This document shows, piece after piece, positions 26,444-34,735 of a stretch of 64,000 nt of DNA. Position numbers and translations under genes: made by a program. Position 1 is the stretch's first letter. Every line of letters starts with the position of its first letter. The DNA comes from Rhodococcus sp. CH91. Lineage in GTDB: Bacteria > Actinomycetota > Actinomycetes > Mycobacteriales > Mycobacteriaceae. The stretch is taken from positions 464,107 through 528,106 of the forward strand of contig NZ_JAKFYR010000003.1 of assembly GCF_022554085.1 (NCBI RefSeq), read 5' to 3'. A model generated the notes under the pieces. That model was given only the letters and a program-made list of their open reading frames with translations, did no database searches and was not told where the DNA came from.

Positions 26444-27369
26444 GCACCGCCCGCACACAGTCCTCACCGATCGAGGAGGCTCACGTCGGCGGCGCGGGAG
26501 ACGTCTCACCCGTGGCCCGCGTCGTCGATGTCGAGGGCATCCCGATGTCCGCCCTGGTCGCCGAAGCACCCGAACCACGCGCCGTGATCGTGGCGTTGCA
26601 CGGCGGCGCGGCCCGCGCGGCCTACTGGGACTGCCCCGGCCACCCCGAACTGTCGATGATGCGTGAGGCCGTCGCACACGGATTCACCGTGATCGCCCCG
26701 GATCGTCCCGGATACGGCTCGTCGCGACCCCATCGTGAAGAGCTGAGCGCTCCGGATGTGCGTGTCGATCTGGCCTACCGCACGGTCGACGCCCTGCTCG
26801 GTACGTCACCTCGCGGTGCGGGCCTGTTCCTGTGGGGCCATTCGGTCGGAAGCGAGCTCACGGTACGCATGGCCGTCGAGAACCGGCGTGAGGAGATTCT
26901 GGGTGTCGAACTGTCCGGCACCGGACGCGAGCACCACGCCCTCGCCGCCGGCATCCTCGGCACCCGGGAGCGGTATGCGAACGCGCGTGGGGTCGGGGAA
27001 CTGCTGTGGACGCCGGCCGAGCTGTATCCGCCCGACATCGTCGGCGGCGCCGTGATCGCCGCGCGCACACCGGGCTACGAAGCCGATGTCACGGCCGGCT
27101 GGCCGGACGACGACTTCCCCGCACTCGCCGCGCACGTCCGCGTGCCCGTGCACTTCACCGCCGCCGAACACGAGAAGGTCTGGCGCAACGACGCACAGGC
27201 ACTCGAGGATGTCGCCGCGATGTTCACCGCGGCGCCGAACGTGACCGTCCACCTGCATCCCGGCGGCGGACACAACCTCAGTATCGGTTACGCCGGTCCG
27301 GCCTATCACCGGACGGTGTTCGGATTCGTCGACGACTGCATCGCACTCCAGGAGGTTCCCCGGCCATGA
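26440..27369 (+). CDS. Alpha/beta hydrolase
   Basis: A 309-residue alpha/beta-hydrolase-fold protein. The nucleophile elbow is GHSVGSE (Ser near residue 137), the oxyanion region ALHGGAARA lies near residue 53, and the likely catalytic His is in PGGGHNLSIG. The acid residue is probably in the HFTAAEHEK stretch. It could hydrolyse an ester, lactone or thioester intermediate. ATG overlaps the fusion-gene stop (ATGA), so it is firmly inside the operon. Confidence 0.85.
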   Translation: MSTARTQSSPIEEAHVGGAGDVSPVARVVDVEGIPMSALVAEAPEPRAVIVALHGGAARAAYWDCPGHPELSMMREAVAHGFTVIAPDRPGYGSSRPHREELSAPDVRVDLAYRTVDALLGTSPRGAGLFLWGHSVGSELTVRMAVENRREEILGVELSGTGREHHALAAGILGTRERYANARGVGELLWTPAELYPPDIVGGAVIAARTPGYEADVTAGWPDDDFPALAAHVRVPVHFTAAEHEKVWRNDAQALEDVAAMFTAAPNVTVHLHPGGGHNLSIGYAGPAYHRTVFGFVDDCIALQEVPRP

Positions 27370-27397
27370 CCTGCCCATTCCGCTCGGAGGCACTGTG

Positions 27398-28216
27398 ATG
27401 CGTGTCGGATTCATCGGACTCGGAAGCCAGGGTGGGCCGATGGCCCGCCGGATCGTCGAATCGGGATACGAGCTGACGCTCTGGGCCCGCCGACCGGAGT
27501 CGCTCGCCCCCTACGCCGATACCGCCGCCAAGTACGCGCAGTCGCCCGCCGAGCTCGCCGCGGCCAGCGACCTCGTGTGCCTGTGCGTGGTGAACGACGA
27601 CGACGTGAGGCAGGTGATCACCGGCGAGAACGGCGTCCTCGAGGGCATGAACGAGGGCGGTGTCATCGCGGTGCACAGCACGATCCATCCGGACACCTGC
27701 CGTGAGCTCGCGACCGCGGCGGCCGAACGTGGCGTGTCGCTCGTCGACGCCCCCGTCAGTGGCGGCGGAATGGGGGCGGCAGCAGGGACGCTGCTCGTGA
27801 TGGTCGGCGGCGAGAGCGAGATCGTAGAGCGGTGCCGTCCGGTCTTCTCCACCTACGGGAATCCCGTGGTGCACGTCGGCGATCTCGGAGCCGGCCTGGT
27901 CACCAAGCTGCTCAACAACCTGCTGTTCACCGCGAATCTGGCCCTCGCCGAGAACACTCTGGCCCTCGGCGCGGAACTCGGCGTCGATCCCGCACGCCTC
28001 GGTGAGGTCGTCTCCCACGGCACCGCGAACAGCTTCGCGCTCGGACGCGTGGTGTCCGCCGGGGGCAGTCTCGACCGGATCGGCGGTCATGCCGGGGAAC
28101 TGCTGAAGAAGGACGTCGGTCTCGCGGCCGGTCTCGCCGCCTCGGCGGGTGTTCCCGAGGGCATCACGTTCACCACGGCGGACGCCGGACTCGAGACGAT
28201 GGGACATCCGCGATGA
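27398..28216 (+). CDS. NAD-binding beta-hydroxyacid dehydrogenase (HIBDH family)
   Basis: A 272-residue member of the 6-phosphogluconate/3-hydroxyisobutyrate dehydrogenase family. Nucleotide-binding [10 protein letters not shown] at the N-terminus, the substrate motif DAPVSGGG (about 112-119) and the catalytic Lys in [11 protein letters not shown] are present. It oxidises a beta-hydroxyacid to the semialdehyde or keto form. ATG 27398 sits seven bases after GGAGG. Its direct neighbour is a paralogue, suggesting two related substrates or a heteromeric enzyme. Confidence 0.87.
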   Translation: MRVGFIGLGSQGGPMARRIVESGYELTLWARRPESLAPYADTAAKYAQSPAELAAASDLVCLCVVNDDDVRQVITGENGVLEGMNEGGVIAVHSTIHPDTCRELATAAAERGVSLVDAPVSGGGMGAAAGTLLVMVGGESEIVERCRPVFSTYGNPVVHVGDLGAGLVTKLLNNLLFTANLALAENTLALGAELGVDPARLGEVVSHGTANSFALGRVVSAGGSLDRIGGHAGELLKKDVGLAAGLAASAGVPEGITFTTADAGLETMGHPR

Positions 28217-29010
28217 GCCGTGTGCATGTCGTCGGTGCCGGGCGCATGGGATTGCCGATGGTCGAGCGATTGGTGGCCGGCGGGCACGAGGTGCATGTGC
28301 TGGCGCGGCACGACGAGTCGCGAGCAGCCGTGCAGGAGGCCGGCGCGATCGCCGTACCCGAGGTCGGGGGTATCGGCACGGACGCCGAACTCGTCGTCGT
28401 CTGTGTGTTCACAGACCAGCAGGTGCGAGAAGTCTGCCTCGACGACGGCGTCCTCGAGCGCATGCCCCGGGGTGCGGCGCTCGTCGTCCACACGACGATC
28501 AGCCCGCGCACGGTGGAGACCATCGCCGTCGCGGCCGAACCGTACGGGGTCGCAGTGATCGACGCCGCGGTCAGCGGAGGGCCGCACGACATCGCGGCCG
28601 GGGCCCTGACCCTGTTCCTCGGCGGGGCGGACGACGCCGTCGCCGCCGTGACGCCCGTGCTGAAGAGTTACGGCGATCCCGTCCTGCACGTCGGGGCAGC
28701 CGGACACGGGCAGAAGGTGAAGCTGGTGAACAACGCCTTGTTCGCGGCCGAGATCGGCTTGCTCGCCGAGGCCGCAGAACTGGGGCGGCAACTGGGCGTG
28801 GACGAGGCGTCGTTGTTCTCGGCTCTACCGCACGGCAGTTCGTCGTGCAAGGTCATGGGGAACATCGCCATGCGGGGCTCGGTCTCGGAGTTCCGCACTG
28901 CTGTCGGCGAATTCCTGACCAAGGATGTGGCGGTGGTGCGTGCCGCCGTGTCGGAACTCGGAGGAGACCTCGGAGTGCTGGACACGGCGATCGACGCGCA
29001 CGCCCGGTAG
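28213..29010 (+). CDS. NAD-binding beta-hydroxyacid dehydrogenase, second copy
   Basis: A 265-residue paralogue of the preceding protein. It starts with VVGAGRMGLPM (Rossmann), has DAAVSGGPHD in place of the usual DAPVSGG, and the catalytic Lys in GQKVKLVNNALF. The gene pair overlaps by ATGA. Sequence divergence between the two is large, so the duplication is old. The altered substrate loop may mean a different acid specificity. Confidence 0.85.
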   Translation: MSRVHVVGAGRMGLPMVERLVAGGHEVHVLARHDESRAAVQEAGAIAVPEVGGIGTDAELVVVCVFTDQQVREVCLDDGVLERMPRGAALVVHTTISPRTVETIAVAAEPYGVAVIDAAVSGGPHDIAAGALTLFLGGADDAVAAVTPVLKSYGDPVLHVGAAGHGQKVKLVNNALFAAEIGLLAEAAELGRQLGVDEASLFSALPHGSSSCKVMGNIAMRGSVSEFRTAVGEFLTKDVAVVRAAVSELGGDLGVLDTAIDAHAR

Positions 29011-29022
29011 GCGCTCCGGCGA

Positions 29023-29063
29023 GGCGTCCCGGGTGGTGGTCCTGCTCCATCGCACGGGACGCC
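29023..29063 (+). terminator. Possible intra-operon hairpin
   Basis: GGCGTCCCG (29023-29031) pairs with CGGGACGCC (29055-29063) across a 23-base loop, just after the dehydrogenase stop. No T-run follows. It may attenuate transcription into the SDR at 29193. The rest of the 180-bp gap shows nothing else. Confidence 0.35.
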
Positions 29064-29192
29064 GTCTGCGCCCTCGTTTCCCGTGATTGCGTACCCGAGA
29101 GGACAGATACACCGAGCGTACACCGAGCTTCCGTCCACCGGGGTACGCGAATGCTCATCCCTGGACGTCCCGTCGAATCGAAAGGACATTCC

Positions 29193-29954
29193 GTGGAAGG
29201 TCTGAAGGACAAGGTCGTGCTGGTAGCCGGTGCCGCGACGGGCCTCGGTGCCGATTCCGCCCGGCGTCTCGCTCGTGAAGGCGCCCGCGTAGTGGTCGGC
29301 GATCTGAATTACGAGGGTGCCGAGCGTACGGCCGCCGCGATCACCGAGACGGGTGGCAGCGCGGTTGCGGCCGGTTTCGACATCTCCGACGACGAATCCG
29401 TTCGCGCGCTCGTCGCGACGACGATCGAGACGTACGGCGGGCTCGACGCCGTGCACATCAATGCCGGCGACATGGGCGCCGTCACGAAGGACACCGATGT
29501 CGTCGACATCGACCTCGAGATCTGGGATCGCACGGTCGCGGTCAATCTGCGCGGTCATATGCTCGTCACCCGCCACTGCGTGCCGAAACTGCTCGAGCGA
29601 GGCGGCGGGACGATCGTCTACACCTCCTCCATCGCTTCGTTCACCGGCGACCCGCAGCGCCCGGCCTATTCGGCGACGAAGGCGGGGATCAACGCCCTTG
29701 CGCGGCATGTCGCCTCGCGCTGGGGACGCGAGGGGATCAGGGCGAACGCGGTGACCCCCGGCCTCATCCTCACGGACGAGATCCGCAACGGAGCGGCACC
29801 GGAACTGCTGGCCGGCATGCTCGCGCGTACGCGCAGCACGCGGCTCGGTGAAGCCGCGGACATCTCGAGCATGGTCGCCTACCTGATGTCCGACGACGGT
29901 GCGTGGATCAACGGACAGGTGGTCAACGTGGACGGCGGCACCGTGCTGCGGTGA
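29193..29954 (+). CDS. Short-chain dehydrogenase/reductase
   Basis: A 253-residue classical SDR: AGAATGLGADSA cofactor loop, INAGD (in place of NNAG), the Ser in YTSSIASF and YSATKAGI (YxxxK), and the C-terminal QVVNVDGG. GTG 29193 follows AAAGGA; a much longer upstream reading in the same frame runs through other genes and is not credible. Probably the last gene of the operon that begins at 20644, though 180 bp separate it from the previous gene. Confidence 0.88.
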   Translation: MEGLKDKVVLVAGAATGLGADSARRLAREGARVVVGDLNYEGAERTAAAITETGGSAVAAGFDISDDESVRALVATTIETYGGLDAVHINAGDMGAVTKDTDVVDIDLEIWDRTVAVNLRGHMLVTRHCVPKLLERGGGTIVYTSSIASFTGDPQRPAYSATKAGINALARHVASRWGREGIRANAVTPGLILTDEIRNGAAPELLAGMLARTRSTRLGEAADISSMVAYLMSDDGAWINGQVVNVDGGTVLR

Positions 29955-29970
29955 ATACGGGTTCCGAAAA

Positions 29971-30015
29971 TCTACAGCCGCGACTGTAGACAATCGTCAT
30001 TTGGCGTTGTATTCT
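29971..30015 (+). promoter_or_regulatory. Palindrome overlapping a strong promoter for the structured RNA
   Basis: TCTACAG and CTGTAGA form a perfect dyad with a 6-bp centre (29971-29990). It overlaps TAGACA (29987-29992), which is 17 bp before TATTCT (30010-30015), a good -35/-10 pair that would start transcription near 30022. The dyad could instead be the 3' hairpin of the SDR transcript. Confidence 0.5.
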
Positions 30016-30021
30016 TCCTTT

Positions 30022-30406
30022 CGTAGGCAAAGCAGAGATCCGAGACGGCAGGTAGAGGACGAACTACCTGCAAGCAGAGATGAACTGGTATGTAGGGCGG
30101 GACGCGTCGAGTGGTGTGTCGATGTTTCTCGAGACTCGATGCGTCCCGCCACTACCGGGCGGTCGACAGGCCCGGTAGCGCAGGGACAAGGAAGTTGCAG
30201 GGCATGCGACTCCGACGGTGTCGCATCCGGGCGGTCGGAACCGACCTGCCCGGGACGAACAAGGATTCCCAACCAGGAGGTGGTACACGGTTAGCTGTCA
30301 CACAATCGCGTATCCCGCCAGAAGCGGGAAGGTAAAGGGGCCGGCGTGATCGTCGCCCCCTCCGAGTAGTTGTCCTCGAGCCCCGGCGCCTGTGCAGGCG
30401 CCGGGG
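30022..30406 (+). ncRNA. Candidate highly structured RNA (leader or small RNA)
   Basis: About 385 non-coding bases contain eight consecutive strong hairpins: 30048-30071 (GCAGGTAG/CTACCTGC), 30096-30150 (17 bp), 30152-30178 (CTACCGGGC/GCCCGGTAG), 30204-30226 (ATGCGAC/GTCGCAT), 30227-30253 (12 bp), 30314-30328, 30337-30359 and 30381-30406 (12-bp perfect GC stem). A promoter-like element precedes it and a MerR-like gene follows. No long reading frame with plausible protein character covers it. It could be a cis-regulatory leader or a free RNA such as a 6S-like Ms1 RNA; no family is assigned from memory. Orientation is inferred from the promoter. Confidence 0.55.
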
Positions 30407-30832
30407 CCCTACCCGTTCCACGAGAGTTGTTCACACGAGAAAGGTTTCGAGCACATCCCGGTCACACCGAACCCCACCGGCCCGGAAGACAAATTCGACG
30501 ACGACGACTACCCGGCATACAGCATGGGCCGCGCCGCCGAGCTTCTCGGCGTCACCCAAGCGTTTCTCCGCAGTCTCGACGCCGCGGAACTGGTGACCCC
30601 GATGCGATCCTCGGGCGGTCACCGGCGCTACTCCCGCTACCAGCTCCGCATCGCTGCCCGCGCCCGCGAACTCATCGATCGGGGTACGCCACTCGAGGCC
30701 ACCTGCCGCATCATCATCCTCGAAGACCAGTTGAGCGAAGCTCAGCGGATCAATGCCGAACTCCTGCGAACACGCGAACAGTCGGACCGGCCTGCGCCCC
30801 CGGCCGGCACGTCCGAGGGATCCACACCCTAG
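30392..30832 (+). CDS. MerR-family-like helix-turn-helix regulator
   Basis: Up to 146 residues with a MerR-type winged-helix: YSMGRAAELLGVTQAFLRSL, then TPMRSSGGHRRYSRYQLR with the GGHRRY wing. The short C-terminal part, ARELIDRGTPLEATCRIIIL, lacks an obvious effector domain. An acidic DDDDY run precedes the helix-turn-helix. The GTG at 30392 lies in the apex of the last hairpin of the upstream RNA, so either translation is controlled by that hairpin or the true start is further in (AAAGG lies near 30441). Likely a DNA-binding regulator; its target is unknown. Confidence 0.7.
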   Translation: MQAPGPYPFHESCSHEKGFEHIPVTPNPTGPEDKFDDDDYPAYSMGRAAELLGVTQAFLRSLDAAELVTPMRSSGGHRRYSRYQLRIAARARELIDRGTPLEATCRIIILEDQLSEAQRINAELLRTREQSDRPAPPAGTSEGSTP

Positions 30833-30840
30833 CGTCATCT

Positions 30841-30870
30841 CGGGACTCCCCATCGGGCCTGTGGGGAGTT
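30841..30870. terminator. Hairpin between convergent genes
   Basis: ACTCCCCA (30844-30851) pairs with TGGGGAGT (30861-30868) with a 9-base loop, between the ends of the MerR-like gene and the minus-strand dehydrogenase gene. No long T-run; probably a bidirectional terminator. Confidence 0.5.
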
Positions 30871-30884
30871 CCTCGAGTGGTGGA

Positions 30885-31808
30885 TCAGCCGTCTTCGAGC
30901 GACACTCCGTGGGCGTGCTCGAGATACCGAACCACGGCGGTCTGGTCGACGCCCGGTTCCAGTGCCTCGACCGCGGCGTTCCACACCTTGCCGATCGCCT
31001 CGCCCAGCACAGGGCTGATGCCCTGATCGTGCGCGAGGTCGAGGGCGATACCGATGTCCTTGCGCATCAACGCTGCCGCGAATCCCGAGTCGAAGGTGCG
31101 TGACAGCACGAACTTCTCGTACTTCGTCTCCGTCGCCTGGTTGCGTCCGCTGCCGGCGTTGAGGACCGCCAGCAGAGTGGCCGGATCGATCCCGAACTTC
31201 CTGCCGACCAGCAATGCCTCCGCCGCGACGAGCACATTGTTCGCCGCGAGGAGGTTGTTCAACGCCTTGGCGGCATGACCCGATCCGACCGGCCCGACCC
31301 GGATGATCTCGCTACCCGTCTCCCGCAGTAGCGGCGTCACCCCGTCGACCACCTCGGCATCACCACCGGCCATCACGGCGAGTTGCCCCTGTTCCGCACG
31401 CGCGACACCACCACTCACCGGCGCGTCGACGACGCTCACCCCCTTCGCCGCGGCGAGCTCGGCGAGACGTTGCGTGCGCGTCGGCACGCTCGAGCCCATG
31501 TCGACGATCACCGATCCGGGCCGAAGGTGCTGCAGCAGGCCGTCGTCCGACACCACCACCGAGTCGACGATGTCGCTCGTGGGCAGGACCAGCACGACCA
31601 CATCGCAATCGGCGAAGTCCGCGAAGCCCGTGGCACCGACCACGGCGGGATTCTCGTCCACGAACCGCTGCTGCGACGCCGGGTCGGCGTCACGCACGAC
31701 CATGCGGCGGCCGTTGCGTGCGAAGTTCCGGGCGATGGGCCGGCCCATGGCACCGAGACCGACATGCCCCAGCGACGAGATCGTGATCGGATTCTGCTGC
31801 TCGTTCAT
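30885..31808 (-). CDS. NAD-binding 3-hydroxyisobutyrate dehydrogenase-like protein
   Basis: A 307-residue third member of the beta-hydroxyacid dehydrogenase family in the window. HVGLGAMGRPIARN for NAD, DAPVSGGVAR (about 130-139) for substrate, and the catalytic Lys in GHAAKALNNLL. ATG 31808 follows GGAG and overlaps the end of the CMD-like gene. Last gene of the minus-strand LuxE/LuxC operon; it would oxidise or reduce a short hydroxyacid or aldehyde there. Confidence 0.87.
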   Translation of the reverse strand: MNEQQNPITISSLGHVGLGAMGRPIARNFARNGRRMVVRDADPASQQRFVDENPAVVGATGFADFADCDVVVLVLPTSDIVDSVVVSDDGLLQHLRPGSVIVDMGSSVPTRTQRLAELAAAKGVSVVDAPVSGGVARAEQGQLAVMAGGDAEVVDGVTPLLRETGSEIIRVGPVGSGHAAKALNNLLAANNVLVAAEALLVGRKFGIDPATLLAVLNAGSGRNQATETKYEKFVLSRTFDSGFAAALMRKDIGIALDLAHDQGISPVLGEAIGKVWNAAVEALEPGVDQTAVVRYLEHAHGVSLEDG

Positions 31809-32257
31809 GCCGGCGACTCCGTCTCCGTCGCACTCAACGGGCCGAGTTCGGCGGTGAGCACTTCCTGGACGACCCGCATCGCCGCAATACCGGCCGGGCA
31901 ACCCACGTACGCGGTCGCATGAACCACCGTCTCGGAGATCTCCTGTCGTGTCAGCCCGTTCCGCAGTCCGGTGCGGATGTGGGTGGCCAGTTCGGTGTGC
32001 TGTCCGAGCGCGATGAGGAGGGAGATGGTCACCAGAGATCGATCACGGCGTTCGAGTCCCTCGCGCGTCCACACACCGCCCCAGACGAACTCGCTGACGT
32101 ATTCCTGCAGTCCTTCACCGTCGGTGCCGGCGTTGCGCGACAACGCCGCATCGACGTACTCGTCTCCGAGGATCTCGCGGCGTACCGCGAGCCCGGATTC
32201 GAAGATGGTCCGGTGTGCCGCTTCCACCGCATGATCCGGTGCGACCTGTCGTGTCAT
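31805..32257 (-). CDS. Carboxymuconolactone decarboxylase (PcaC-like) family protein
   Basis: A 150-residue all-helical CMD/AhpD-fold protein. ALGQHTELATHIRTGLRNGLT and ETVVHATAYVGCPAG match the PcaC-type arrangement with one conserved Cys and His residues, and there is no CxxC, so it is not a peroxidase. PcaC decarboxylates a muconolactone in the protocatechuate pathway; here the neighbours are ALDH and acyl reductases, so a related lactone or ketoacid reaction is possible. ATG after AAAGGG. Confidence 0.82.
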   Translation of the reverse strand: MTRQVAPDHAVEAAHRTIFESGLAVRREILGDEYVDAALSRNAGTDGEGLQEYVSEFVWGGVWTREGLERRDRSLVTISLLIALGQHTELATHIRTGLRNGLTRQEISETVVHATAYVGCPAGIAAMRVVQEVLTAELGPLSATETESPA

Positions 32258-32276
32258 CGTTGCCCTTTCGGCGGAT

Positions 32277-33710
32277 TCACATCCGCGACGAGTCCAGTTT
32301 GACGGTCACGCACTTGACCTGACCGTAGTGGTGCAGCGCCTCGACGCCCTTCTCACGTCCGTAACCGCTGTTCTTCCATCCGCCGAAGGGTGTCTGCACC
32401 GAACCGGTGGACCAGGTGTTGACGAATACCTGGCCGGTACGCAGGCGTCCGCTCACGGTGAGCGCACGCGAGACGTCACGAGTCCACACGCCTGCTACGA
32501 GACCGTATTCGGAGTCGTTCGCGATCGCCACCGCGTCTTCGACGGTGTCGAAGGGGATCACCACGAGCACCGGACCGAAGATCTCCTCCCGCGCGATCCG
32601 CATGTCGTTGTGCACACCGGTGTAGACGGTGGGTTCGACGAAGAATCCCCCGGTCTCCTCGGCGAGCGCTGCGACCCGGCCACCCGTCTCGGTACGGACT
32701 CCTTCGGACGCGGCGACCTCGAAGTACCCCTGGACCTTCTCGAACTGATCCCGGGTGATGATCGGTCCCATATCGGCACCGACGCGCAGTTCCAGCACTC
32801 GGTCGACCACTCGTCGCACGAGGTGGTCGTGCACCTCGCGCTGCACGAGCAGTCGCGTACCGGCCGAGCACACCTGGCCCGCGTTCGCGGTGAACGCTTG
32901 CACGGCACCGGCAGCGGCCGCGTCGAGGTCGGCGTCGGCGAAGACGATGTTCGCCGATTTGCCGCCGAGTTCCAGCGTCACGGGCACGATCCGATCGGCA
33001 GCGATACCACCGATCACCCGTCCCGTCGGTACCGAGCCCGTGAACGCCACCTTGGCCACCTCGGGATGGTGGACGAGAGCGGCACCGGCCTCCCCGCCGG
33101 TGCCCAGTACGACGCCGAGGACGCCGGGTGGGAATCCCACCTCGCTCGCCAGACACGCGAGGCGCACACTCGACGCCGATGTGTTCTCGGACGGCTTGAG
33201 AACCACCGTGTTTCCTGCTGCCAGCGCGGGAGCGCAGGCCCGCGCCGACTGGTTCAGCGGAAGATTCCACGGGGTGACGACACCGATCACGCCGTAGGGC
33301 TCGCGCACGGTGTAGACATGCTGGTCGGGGGCGATGTCGAGAGTCTCCCCCACCGGCATGCCCACGAGGCCACCGTAGAACTCGAAGTAGGTCGCGGAGT
33401 TCTCGACCTCGGCCAGCGCCACCTTCTCCGGTTTCCCGGTCTCGCTGACCTCGAGCGCGGTGAGCGCCCGGGCATCGTCTCGCATGGCGCGCGCGAGACC
33501 GACGAGCAGGCGACCGCGGTCGAGCGCGGGAATCTGCAGCCACAGCGGCCCGGCTGCGGAAGCTGCACGCACGGCGGCATCGACGTCGCCGGTGTCCCCT
33601 CGTGCGATCCGCCGGACGGTGCGTCCGGTCGCAGGATCGGTGACGTCGAGATAGTCGCCGCCGGCCGGTTTCGCGGATATCCCGCCGATCCAATGGTCCA
33701 GTGTCTCCAC
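32277..33710 (-). CDS. Aldehyde dehydrogenase
   Basis: A 477-residue ALDH. The base is in LELGGKSANIVFADADL, the nucleophile in AGQVCSAGTRLL (Cys near residue 278), with FTGSVPTGRVI for NAD and PFGGWKNSGYGREKG near the end. GTG 33710 has GGAAGGTG upstream. Lies five bases after the aldo/keto reductase gene. In the LuxC/LuxE operon it would oxidise the aldehyde that the reductase pair makes, or its product. Confidence 0.92.
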   Translation of the reverse strand: METLDHWIGGISAKPAGGDYLDVTDPATGRTVRRIARGDTGDVDAAVRAASAAGPLWLQIPALDRGRLLVGLARAMRDDARALTALEVSETGKPEKVALAEVENSATYFEFYGGLVGMPVGETLDIAPDQHVYTVREPYGVIGVVTPWNLPLNQSARACAPALAAGNTVVLKPSENTSASSVRLACLASEVGFPPGVLGVVLGTGGEAGAALVHHPEVAKVAFTGSVPTGRVIGGIAADRIVPVTLELGGKSANIVFADADLDAAAAGAVQAFTANAGQVCSAGTRLLVQREVHDHLVRRVVDRVLELRVGADMGPIITRDQFEKVQGYFEVAASEGVRTETGGRVAALAEETGGFFVEPTVYTGVHNDMRIAREEIFGPVLVVIPFDTVEDAVAIANDSEYGLVAGVWTRDVSRALTVSGRLRTGQVFVNTWSTGSVQTPFGGWKNSGYGREKGVEALHHYGQVKCVTVKLDSSRM

Positions 33711-33714
33711 GAGG

Positions 33715-34719
33715 TCACCTTCCGCGAGAGTTGTGCACGGCACCGGCCATGGGGGGCAGTGCATCCGGTTCGAACATCTCCCGGCGTCGATTCAGGAAGT
33801 CGTGCGGATATCCGGCCGAGATCGCCGACGCCTCCTCGAGGCGCCCCAGCTGGTCGTCGTCCAGATCCAGCGACAGGACACCGAGATTGTCGCGGAGCTG
33901 CTCGGCGGTGCGGGCACCGATCGACAGCATCGGCCCACGCCGGCGCACCCACGCGAGTGCCACGCGGGCGCTGGAGGTACCGATCTCGTCGGCGACCTCC
34001 CGGGTCACCTTCACGATCTGCTGCGCTCGGAGAGGGAGAGCCGCGAGGGATTCGTCGGTGTGCGGCCGCGCGAGGATTCCGCGGGCGAGGGGGCTCCACG
34101 CGTACACCGGAAGACCGAGATGGCCGGCCATCGGCAGCAGTTCCCGCTCGGGTGTCCGGGCGAGCAGCGAGTACTCGACCTGCACCGCGCAGAACGAGGT
34201 CCACCCCCGTAGCTCCGCGATGGCGTTCGACCTGGAGATCACCCAGGCCGGCGTGTTCGAGATCCCGATCGAGAGCACCGTGCCCGAACGCACCAGATCG
34301 TCGAGTGCCCGCAGCATTTCTTCCTCGGGAGTGCACCGATCCCAGGCATGGACCCACAGGACGTCCAGATAGTCGGTGCCCAGCCTTCGCAGGCTCGTCT
34401 CGACGCTGCGACGCAGGCTCTTGCGGTTGCTGCCCCCGGAGTTCGCGTCGTGCGGATCCGTCGGGAGCGTGTACTTGGTGCTGACCACCACGGCGTCGCG
34501 TTCGGAGGCGATGAAGCGGCCCAGCATCTCCTCGCTCGAGCCGTTCGTGTAGTTGTTCGCGGTGTCGACGAAGTTACCTCCGGCGGAGCGGTATTCGTCG
34601 TAGACGAGCCGGCATTCGGCTTCGTCGGACCCGAAACCCCATTCCGTCCCGAAGGTCATCGCGCCGAGGCACAATTCGCTCACGCGGATACCGGACGAGC
34701 CCAGAACCCGCTGATCCAT
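33715..34719 (-). CDS. Aldo/keto reductase
   Basis: A 334-residue AKR-superfamily TIM-barrel enzyme. The catalytic set is visible as DTANNYTNG (Asp, Tyr), VVSTKYT (Lys) and LWVHAWD (His); the NADPH-binding end has LSIGARTAEQL. It starts MDQRVLGSSGIRVSELCLG, a normal AKR N-terminus, which favours ATG 34719 over the ATG at 34743. It would reduce an aldehyde or ketone to an alcohol with NADPH, next to an aldehyde-forming acyl reductase. Confidence 0.9.
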   Translation of the reverse strand: MDQRVLGSSGIRVSELCLGAMTFGTEWGFGSDEAECRLVYDEYRSAGGNFVDTANNYTNGSSEEMLGRFIASERDAVVVSTKYTLPTDPHDANSGGSNRKSLRRSVETSLRRLGTDYLDVLWVHAWDRCTPEEEMLRALDDLVRSGTVLSIGISNTPAWVISRSNAIAELRGWTSFCAVQVEYSLLARTPERELLPMAGHLGLPVYAWSPLARGILARPHTDESLAALPLRAQQIVKVTREVADEIGTSSARVALAWVRRRGPMLSIGARTAEQLRDNLGVLSLDLDDDQLGRLEEASAISAGYPHDFLNRRREMFEPDALPPMAGAVHNSRGR

Positions 34720-34735
34720 AGCGCCACCCACCGTC

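Noticed and set aside
23954..26677. A 900-codon minus-strand frame opposite the P450 and fusion genes
   Set aside because: Antisense shadow without any recognisable domain; the plus-strand genes have full active-site motifs.
28149..29192. N-terminal extension of the SDR at 29193 through two other genes
   Set aside because: The extension overlaps the dehydrogenase genes in another frame; GTG 29193 with AAAGGA is a proper start.
30022..30406. tRNA, tmRNA, RNase P or CRISPR array in the hairpin-rich region
   Set aside because: No tRNA arms or conserved tmRNA/RNase P motifs were seen, and the stems are not repeats of one another.
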